Source of the DNA: Crocodylus rhombifer
Lineage: Eukaryota; Chordata; Crocodylia; Crocodylidae
DNA: 64,000 nt
NCBI GenBank assembly: GCA_038503035.1
Contig: JAVSML010024276.1
Coordinates: 38,501-102,500, forward strand
Direction: 5' to 3'
The notes below the pieces were generated by a model that was not told the origin of the DNA, made no database searches, and worked only from the letters and a program-made list of their open reading frames with translations. Numbering within the stretch: the first letter of the stretch is position 1; every line of letters starts with the position of its first letter. Made by a program: the position numbers and the translations under genes. Positions 56,554 to 64,000 of this stretch are shown here, piece after piece.

Positions 56554-58776
56554 GTTTCATAGTTTGTAGGGTTGGAAGGGACCTGAGCAGATCATCAAGT
56601 CCGACTCCCTGCCATGGCAGGAGAGAGTACTGGGGTCAAACAACCCCAGCAAGGTGTTTGTCTAGCCTTGTCTTAAAGACCCCCAGGGTAGGAGCCAGCC
56701 CCACTTTGGTTGGAAGTTGGTTCCAGATCCTAGCTGCCCTGACAGTGAAGTAGCGCCTCCTGATGTCTAATCTGAATTTACCCTCTGCCAGCTTGTGACT
56801 GTTATTTCTAGTCACTCCTGGTAGTGCTCAGGGGAACAGGGACTCCCCCAATGCCTGCTGGTCCCCTCTGACTAGTTTGTAACAGGCCACTAGATCCCCC
56901 CTCAGCCTTCTCTTGTGGAGGCTGAACAGATTCAGGTCCTGTAGCCTCTCCTTGTAGCGCTTACCCGGCTGCCCCCAGTCATGCAGGTGGCCCTCCTCTG
57001 GACCCTCTCCATGTTGTCCACATCCCTCTTGAAGTGCAGCGCCCAGAACTGGACACAGTACTCCAACTATGGCCTGACCAGTGTCGCATAGAGGGTGGGG
57101 GATGGCCTCTTTGGACCTGCTCAGGATGCATCTGTGGATGCATGACAAGGTATGGTTGGCTTTCCTGACTGCAACCCCACACTGCCGGCCCATGTTCATC
57201 TTAGCATCAGTGACGACTCCAAGATCCTTTTCTGCCTCTGCACTGACGAGAAGGGAGTTCCCCAGCCTGTAGGTCTGGTTCCGGTTGTTCCTCCCCAGGT
57301 GCATCACCTTGCACTTGTCAGTGTTGAAACCCATCCTATTGTCATCCACCCATCCCTGTAACCTGTCTAGGTCTGATTGCAGCCTATTCCTTCTAGTGTG
57401 CCCACATCCCCCCACATCTTAGTGTCATCAGCAGATTTGAACAGGGTGCTATATACCCTCTTGTCCAAGTCACTGATGAAGATGTTGAATAGTGCAGGCC
57501 CGAGGACCGAGCCCTGCGGAACCCCATTGCCCACGTCCTTCCAGGTTGAGAAGGACCCATCCACTACCACCCTCTGGGTGAGGCCCTCCAGCCAGTTGGT
57601 GACCCATTTGACTGTGTGGGTGTCTACACCACAGCCCCCCAGTTTCTTAATGAGAACGGGGTGAGAGACAGTGTCAAAAGCCTTCCGGAAGTCCAGGAAG
57701 ACTATATCCACTGCTACCCCTGCATCTAATGATCTGGTGATCTGATCGTAAAAGGCCACCAGGTTGGTCTGACAGGACCTGCCACTGATGAACCCATGTT
57801 GGTTGCCTAAGCATGCAGTCCCCTGCTGGCCCCTCCTGGATGTGTGCCAGCCTAAGTTTCTCAAACAGCTTGCCTAGGATCGAGGTGAGACTAACCGGCC
57901 TATAGTTTCCCGGGTCCTCCTTCTTGCCTTTTTTGAAGATGGGGACCACGTTGGCCCTCTTCCAGTCCTCCAGTACCTCACCAGAGCACCACGAGTGCTC
58001 ATAAAGTTGTGCCAGGGGTCCTGCAATGACCTCGGCCAGTTCCTTTAGAACTCTAGGGTGGAGATCATCCGGACCGGCTCACTTGAATACGTCCAACCCC
58101 TCCAGAAGCTCTCTGACTAAATCCTCGCTAACCCGTGGTCCAGGTGTGCCTCCTCTGGGGCCCGAAGGGGGCCCAGCAGGGAGGTGGCTGTTCTGGTCCC
58201 TACTTAGGAAGATGGAGGCAAAGAAATCATTAAACATGTTAGCTTTGCCATCTGGTGTGACAACCAAGTTTCCCATCGCGTCCTGAAAGGGCCCCACATT
58301 ACCCGGGACCTTCTTTTTACCCCCTGTGTATTTAAAAAAGGACTTCCTATTGTCCTTAATCTGGGAAGCTACTCCCAGTTCCATCTCTGGCTTGGCCTTC
58401 CTAACTACCCCCCTACATTCCCGAGCAACTACAGAATAGTCCTCCCTGGTGATGACCCCTTCTTTCCATTGGGTGTAAGCCTCCTTTTTAGCAAAGAGAC
58501 ATTCCTGGATGATTTGGTGAGCCATGGAGGCTTGTGTGCTCTCCTGCTCCCTTTGATCCTCATTGGGATTACCTTCCTTTGGGCTTGGAGGATCGTCTCC
58601 TTAAGGAGTGACCACTTTCCTTGGACACCTGGCTCCCCTCCCCTCTGGGACCTCAGCGGTTCTCCGACTATCCTCCTTAGCTCGTTGAAGTCTGCCCTCC
58701 TAAAATCTAGGGCCGCTGCCTTACTGCATGCCTTTGCCACCTTGTGCTGGATGGTGAATTCCAGCAGGTGATGATT
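56554..58776 (-). mobile_element. CR1 LINE, 5'-truncated but long
   Basis: Minus-strand CR1 with tail tttcatagtttgtaggg at 56554, ending upstream at about 58776 in the ORF2 linker. It is the sister of the copy at 33587-35707 and extends about 110 bases further in the 5' direction. It lies inside the Tx1-like ORF1 region together with the LTR. Confidence 0.9.
56828..58776 (-). pseudogene. CR1 ORF2: linker, reverse transcriptase and C-terminus, broken
   Basis: Frames in order: 58776-58429 (HHLLEFTIQHKVAKACSKAA; PPWLTKSS), 58525-58079 (AYTQWKEGVITREDYSVVAR to LLEGLDVFK then TGA), 57949-57674 ([24 protein letters not shown]: [20 protein letters not shown]), 57864-57367 ([69 protein letters not shown]) and 57415-56828 (C-terminal domain). 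The catalytic motif is SADD: both Asp are present, but the usual Phe is Ser. The TGA after DVFK is at the same codon as in the sister copy. Confidence 0.85.
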
Positions 58777-58925
58777 GTTTGGACTCTGCCTCTGGGGTGG
58801 GAGCTTCAAGGGCATGCATCCCCTTGGGGGCTTGGCTAGGATCTGTCCCCATAGTGGGGGCTGCAGGAGCTCTGTGGGGGTATCTGCTCCCCAGAAGCTT
58901 CCTGACCTGCCATTGTTTCACATGA
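58777..58925 (-). pseudogene. Tx1-like LINE ORF1, N-terminal piece
   Basis: GTDPSQAPKGMHALEAPTPE on the minus strand corresponds to the N-terminal piece in copy 1 (31.7 kb). The same stretch in another frame (MPLKLPPQRQSPNN) runs straight into CR1 coding sequence at 58776, giving a chance chimeric frame of 128 codons (58815-58429). Confidence 0.35.
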
Positions 58926-59407
58926 TGGAGGGGAAAACAATAAAGAAAACCAAGATATAAAGTGAGGTTGGTGAACCGAATAGGGACAGGTGGCTGAAAC
59001 TCACTGATCTACAGCCCCCATAGGAGAAAAAAAAACCCGAACAGAACTGGGAGGGCTATGTTTGGGGAAATGTGGAGGAGGGGGAAAACATACACACAAG
59101 GGCTGGGGATACTCGAGCTGGCTTACTCAGCCACACAACAAAATACTAGGTTAAGGGGAATGGACCACAGGACTTACCACACAAGGGCAAGAACACCCAA
59201 GGAAGGTTGCTGTGGCAGATGTAAACAATGGCTGGAGTGGTGGAGGAGCTTTGTTTGTTGAAGATCAGTCCAGGAGCCCCTCAGGCCTCCAGCCAGGTAC
59301 TCAGCAGCAGAGCAATAGGCAGGAAAACAAAGCAGAATCAGATGCAGTGAGGCAGCTGTGAGGGAGGGCAAGAGCAATCAGTTAATTAGGGACTAATCCA
59401 GTCCTAG
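58926..59407 (-). repeat. 5' region of Tx1-like copy 2
   Basis: Non-coding, homologous to 31790-32262 (ctgggagggctatg, gctggcttactcagccac, aagatcagtccaggagcccc). It ends at 59407 after gggactaatccagt, where the two copies part. Confidence 0.55.
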
Positions 59408-60728
59408 TTGGTACTGAGCTCTGGTTGAAGTTGGCCATGAGAGGCTCTGGAAATCAGATCAAGGGGCCTGAGGTTCTATTTTCTTTTAACTTCAGACTAC
59501 AAGCTTTTTCTAATTTTCTAGGCTGGGCTGCCCCCCATTTTTTTTCCTTATGTGCTTTTGGTTTTAGCCACTAAACCCATTTTTCTAACTTAGTCCCTTC
59601 TGCAGAAAGTTTAAAAAATATCAATGCAATAAACCTTTATGGCCTCCTTTTGCAGAATTTAAAGATAGCAACACCAGCCACCTTCCCTCAAGAAAAACAA
59701 TGAACAAACTAAAACTACAGCCACCAACAATCACGCTAGAATTTGGAAGATGCAACTCTAATTCTATTTCTGCAATACCCAATTCTTGCCACAAGGTGGC
59801 GTTTTGCAAGGTTATAAATTACCAGTATGCTCAGAGTTACTGTGGGTTTTTAACATAGGGTAGTTTAGCTGGTTGTCTTTGGATCTAGAGGAGTCCTGGA
59901 ACAGCTCTAGAGAAGATTTCTTAAAGGTAAGAGTGACCAGATCTTGTATTCTACAGTAGGAATGGAAGAAACCAGTTCTGTGCTCTTCATGCTGTGGGTG
60001 ATTTTCTTCCTTCTTTGGGATTATACACTTGGCTACAGAAAAAGGTTTTGGTATAATTAGCAACCTCCAATATGCTAACCCTTTCATTACCTTCTCAGTG
60101 GCTGTTTTGCATCTCCTTACATATATGCTTTTACCGTTTCTATTTAATTACATGGCCCTCCTCATTAGCATCTAGGCTTCTGCCAGTATCATTATCTCCC
60201 CCTTTTACAGGCAGGGAACTGAGTCAAAGGGTAGAAAAGGTCCTACAGGGAGTTTGGAGATGGGTCGGCAATGGCCTCAGTCCTTGTCTGGTGCCTTTTC
60301 TGTTTGCCTTGATCATCTACAACATTAGTGCCTATTAAATAGCAACCTGAAAGAGATGTAACATTGTGAAATGCTAGTTTTAATTTGATCTGGTCCTTGT
60401 CAAGTTTCCTGTCCTGAATGCTTGTAACCTGCAATTTGATGGGTTTACTTTCCTGTTTAACTAAGACCCCCCCCCCAAGATAGTGCACCATCTTCTGATA
60501 CAGTTTTGGATTAAGGTAGTGTTGATACATCTAGGTTTGACCGTACTGTGGAACTGGGGCCTTAAGCTACCATTGGGCTTATGTCAGTCCACTGCAGGGT
60601 TGCTGCTAAGCATCCCACATCACAAGCTCCATTCAGTAATAGCCCACTGTCCTTTCTTTCTGTGATGGGTGATGATTGGCACCCTGAGGGTATGTGCAGG
60701 AAATAACTGTCTTTCTTTGGAAGCAAGT
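59408..60728. other. AT-rich interval with a MIR fragment, no gene seen
   Basis: Short open frames only. The MIR-like piece is at 60186-60250. Confidence 0.5.
60186..60250 (-). mobile_element. MIR-like SINE fragment
   Basis: tatcattatctcccccttt, acaggcagggaactgag on the plus strand complement the MIR core phrase. Confidence 0.55.
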
Positions 60729-61622
60729 TGTGATGGCCAGAACCAGAAGGGTTAACAAGCAACTTTGACAGGAGAAATCTGCTTTTTGAAGGTATCTGAA
60801 ACAGTAGTTCATAGGAGCAGTTTCCTGTCTGTCTGGAAAAAGATTTATATATAGCTTTTTGTGTTAATCTTCAGACAGCATGAACTTTATAAAAGCAGAA
60901 CTAAGGATTATTATCGCAGATGTAGCTGATTTATGAAATTTTGCTTAGAGTTAGTAAAAAACTAACCAATGTAATCGCAAAATATAATTAACATAGTGGG
61001 TTGAACTTAGGTGGGGACATGTTAATCTCAGACCCCAAAGTGATGTGGTGTGATTTGCTTATTGAGTAAACCCAAGTTTGGGCAGTTACTTATTGTAATG
61101 ATTTTTAACACCTTTTAACCCCATAGGATAACAGCTATAAAGTAACACTAATGGCTATAAAGCCAAAAAATTAGCATAAATAGGATATAAAAGAACACAC
61201 ACGTCCTGAAGTAACCCTCAGGAAGGATGGAACAGAAGGGTCATTGCTGTCCCATACCCCCATGGATCTCTGTGAGAGCGAGGACCAGATCCTGACTGAG
61301 GGGTCTCCCCCGGTTTCCCCCTGACAGCCCAGTTCAGGGATGCCTGACTTTGCTGAATCAACTTGACGTGTATCTTCTAACTGAAGGACTATTGATAAGT
61401 TGCTAACCAAGTGGGGACTCTTGGTTAATTCCTTTATCTGTTTTATTTTCACTGTCAATTTTAATCTGTATTGTTATGTTGTCTGTTTATTAGCTTAACC
61501 TTTTTACTAACTGTCATATGTGCAAACTATATCTTTTGTTGTTATAAGTAAAATTTATTCTTTTTTATAAGTGAAACTTGTCATTGCTTTCCTTCTCAAC
61601 ATCACCTCCTCGATCCTGAACC
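60729..61622 (+). mobile_element. LTR, plus strand, same family as 55816-56551
   Basis: Begins TGTGATGGCCAGAACC at 60729, a typical LTR start, and contains the segment shared with the minus-strand LTR (tgaacttaggtgggg, ccccaaagtgatgtggt, aagtttgggcagttac, taaccccataggataac). TATA-like aggatataaaagaac is at about 61182, and gtaaaatttattc at about 61548. Similarity to the other copy stops at about 61622 (gatcctgaacca), so the 3' end is missing. Only regulatory sequence of an old LTR element remains. Confidence 0.65.
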
Positions 61623-61726
61623 AAAAATGCTCCAAATATACAGTATTTCAGTACTCTGGAGCTGAAAGAAAGGTACTTACTCAGGCTGTGCACTTGCCTA
61701 CACTTACTGTAAGTACTGCTAATTAA

Positions 61727-63440
61727 TAGGGCTGTGCGAAACTGCACCATTTCATTTTGATTTCTGTTTCACCGTTTCAAAGGGACACTGTTTTGTTTCA
61801 TTGTTTCATTTAATTTCAAAGCACTGTTCCATTTCATTTTGTCAAAAATGTTTCACTGTTTCAACATGTTTTGACATTTTGCCCATAGGCTATAGTGGGG
61901 AATCATGAAAATGCCTATAACTTTGTCATTTCACTCCTGATTTGGATGAAAATTGCAGGGATGGTAGCTCCTTCTGAGGGCATGAAGCCTGCTAGGTGTC
62001 AGAGAAATAGGTGCAGGAAGATTCTGGGAACCTGCACCTCAAGGTGCTGACAAGCAAAACTCATGTGACTTGCCAGCAGCAGCAGCTTCCTGTCACCCCA
62101 TGCTCAGGTCTGGGGGCCTACACCCCTGGGAGGCCTGTGGAGCTCTAATGGATCCCTCCTGGGGGTGCAGGCCCCCAGATCTGCACTTGGGATGACAGGA
62201 AGTTGCCGCTGTCACTGTTGCCTGGGACCAACACTGGGTTCAGGCTGTGCTCAGTGCGGGAAGACTAATGTTGCTGCTGGCCCCAGGCAGCAGCAGCAGC
62301 CTCATGTCATTCTGCATGCAGATCTGGGGGCCTGAACCCCTGGGAGGAGTCTGGCAGTGCTGGGAGGGCAGGTTGAGTTCCGTGAGGCTGATGAAGCCAC
62401 TCAGCATGTAGCCCTGGCTCTCCCCATCTCCCGCCACCAGGTTGCACTATGAGTGGCTCTGCCAGCCCCATGGAGCTCAGGCCAGTGGCAGGAGGCAGTG
62501 GCAGAGCTGCCTGGAGTGCAGCTCTGGCCAGTGGCTCTCGCCTACCTCCCACCACTGGGCTGAGCTCCATGGGGCTGGTAGAGCTGCTCAGAGTACAGCC
62601 CAGGAATGGGAGGTAGGGGAGAGCCAGGATTATGCCCTGAGCAGCTCTGCCAGCCCCACAGAGCTCAGCCTGGTGGCAGGAGGCAGAGTGTACCCCTGGC
62701 TCTCCCCTGCCTCCTGCCACTGGGCTACACTCCAAGCAGCTCTGCCAGCCCCACAGAGCTTAGCCTGGTGGTGAGACATGGAGCACAGCCCTGGCTCTCC
62801 CCCACCTCCCACCACTGAGCTGAGCTCTATGGGCTGGTGTAGCCAGTCAGAGCACAGTCCTAGCTCTCTCCTCCTTCCTGCAACTGGGCTGAGCTCTGAT
62901 TGGCTCCACTAGCCCCACGGAGCTCAGCCTGGTGGCAGGAGGCAGAGTGCATCCCTGGCTCTCCCCCACCTCCTGCCACTGGGCTTCACTCTGACTGGCT
63001 CCCCACAGAGCTCAGCCTGGTGGTGGGAGGTGGTGGGAGAGCCAGTCGCAAAGCTGCTTGGAATTCAATCATGGGCAGTGGCTCTGCCCCACCTCCTGCA
63101 GCCAGGCTCAGCTCTGTGGGGCTGCTGGAGCTTCTTGGAATGCAGCCTGGTGGTGGGAGGCAGGGGAGAACCAGGGCTGTACTCCGAGCAGCTCTGCCAG
63201 CCCCACATAACTCATCCCAGCGGCAAGAGGTGGAGTGCAGCCCTGGCTCTCCCCTGCCTCCTGCCACTGGACTGCTTCAAAACTCAAAATGTTTCAAGAC
63301 TTTTGAAACAACTTGAGTGCCCTCTTTTCATTTCAAAGCTGTTTTGAAGCCTTTTGTTTCATTTTGATTTTTCTGTTTTGAGCTCAAAACACATCAAAAC
63401 AGCTTTAAAAAAACCCACTCATTGAAATTTTGCAGTCTTA
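61727..63440. mobile_element. hAT-type non-autonomous element, family A, copy 2
   Basis: Flanked by a perfect 8-bp duplication ctaattaa (61719-61726 and 63441-63448). Ends are tagggctgtgcgaaactg and the complement taagactgcaaaatttc. The left side has the catttcattttg word and the family A/C shared segment (gaatcatgaaaatgcctata, gatggtagctcc). The right side has a mirrored word (tttcatttcaaagctg). The interior (62450-63240) is an array of GC-rich modules in both orientations. No transposase. Confidence 0.9.
62455..63240. repeat. Array of GC-rich modules in alternating orientation
   Basis: About nine modules with the core agccccacagagctcagcc. Direct copies lie near 62461, 62653, 62749, 62911, 63001 and 63198. 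Inverted copies (gctgagctccatggggctgg type) lie near 62559, 62819 and 63105. Between them are ctggctctcccc-cctcctgccactggg stretches. Open frames here (up to 142 codons) are by-products of the repeat. Confidence 0.85.
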
Positions 63441-63448
63441 CTAATTAA

Positions 63449-64000
63449 CTACAGAAACTCTGCCCTTAGCTTTTTACACCTTACTAAACTCCTGGCCTTG
63501 TTTTTCAGAGTGCCTGGTGCCTCTACTAGTAGTCTTGTAGTTGACAGGACCTAATCAGTTCAGTGCTATTTTGGGAGCTTTAAAATTGATGCCTCCCAGC
63601 TAGTTTCACCATTCACGGAGTTATTTATACCAAGTAGAGGATTGAACCAAAGAGTTGCTATGCACTTAAGTGGTTTATGTGTTTAACCTATGTGTGGGTA
63701 ACCAATGTTTGTTAGATTGTGAAACAGTGAAAAAAATGGGACCTATATTTTGTTCTACAGTTAAGCATAACAACATATTAAGGAAGGAAAGTTGAATTTT
63801 CCTATCAACTATGGAATGTTCTTATCCTCACATTTCTAATATTATTGCATCTTAAGCTATGTAATGTCATTACGTTACAGGGAGGCAGCACACAGTGGGT
63901 GATAGGTCAGTAGCATCACTGCATATCTAGAAGTGACAACTTAAGAGTATTATCTTGATAACAACTGCCATCTCTGTTTTCCTAATGGAGATTCAAATTC
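63449..64000. other. AT-rich interval, nothing recognised
   Basis: Unique-looking sequence to the end of the window. Confidence 0.5.

Larger units (their letters stand above)
50401..59407 (-). mobile_element. Tx1-clade LINE, copy 2, with shared flanks and nested LTR and CR1
   Basis: Same order as copy 1: outer flank with terminal hairpin (50.4-52.3 kb), ORF2 C-terminus (52.35-53.7 kb), reverse transcriptase fingers (53.85-54.95 kb), ORF1 C-terminal part (55.1-55.8 kb), an LTR and a CR1 (55816-58776), ORF1 N-terminal part (58.78-58.92 kb) and 5' region to 59407. It keeps the RT N-terminal half that copy 1 lacks, and lacks the endonuclease that copy 1 keeps. The two copies diverge abruptly at aatccagt (59407 / 32262). 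Confidence 0.55.

Noticed and set aside
55811..56556. Target-site duplication around the LTR at 55.8-56.5 kb
   Set aside because: Bases on the two sides (aggcc and tcgtt) do not match; one side is lost at the CR1 boundary.
62307..63316. Open frames up to 142 codons in both orientations
   Set aside because: They repeat the module array of the hAT-type element in several frames.
1..64000. CRISPR array, tRNA or rRNA genes, bacterial-type operons
   Set aside because: No regular spacer-repeat array, cloverleaf with A/B boxes, or ribosome-binding-site-led gene runs were seen; the window is vertebrate repeat-rich DNA.

Overview
The window is vertebrate nuclear DNA with no recognisable host exon, tRNA, rRNA or other functional cellular gene. 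It looks like an intergenic or intronic stretch that has been hit repeatedly by transposable elements. Abundant CR1 LINEs ending in short tandem tails (ctatgaa-type), Tx1-clade LINEs, a Penelope-like fragment, several hAT-type non-autonomous DNA elements with 8-bp target duplications, MIR-like SINEs and LTRs with AATAAA signals point to a sauropsid, most likely a crocodilian (a turtle is the main alternative). That assignment is inference from repeat content.

Layout. 1-1.4 kb: minus-strand CR1 with ORF1 (SGNH-hydrolase type) and the first codons of ORF2. 1.5-2.2 kb: GC-rich leader-like segment with a TATA box and degenerate tandem units. 2.2-3.5 kb and 4.4-5.7 kb: two truncated CR1 copies. 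5.7-11 kb: AT-rich, mostly unique. 11-14.2 kb: a 3.2-kb nest, a hAT-type element holding a Penelope-like fragment and a second hAT-type element. 14.2-22.5 kb: AT-rich unique DNA with MIRs, two MITE-like inverted repeats and a possible conserved non-coding block. 22.6-23.4 kb: 28-bp minisatellite, purine tract and a candidate LTR. 24.2-33.1 kb: first Tx1-like LINE with shared flanks, interrupted by a hAT-type fragment and a CR1 tail. 33.6-35.7 kb: the best-preserved CR1 copy. 36-43.4 kb: AT-rich with small DNA elements. 43.5-49.6 kb: two hAT-type elements with perfect 8-bp target duplications (one carrying a CR1), an old CR1 split by a solo LTR, and a further DNA element. 50.4-59.4 kb: second Tx1-like LINE, interrupted by an LTR and a long CR1. 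59.4-64 kb: AT-rich DNA with another LTR of the same family and a 1.7-kb hAT-type element with an internal array of inverted modules.

All coding regions found are remnants of mobile-element genes, broken by stops, frameshifts or deletions. None is likely to make a complete protein. The most useful observations are: (i) two Tx1-like LINE copies sharing the same extra flanks, which end in a terminal hairpin like a DNA transposon, with complementary internal deletions; (ii) a stop codon shared by two separate CR1 copies; (iii) three hAT-type families with the same termini but different short subterminal 'word' repeats, placed exactly by their target duplications; and (iv) nested insertions that give a relative order of events.
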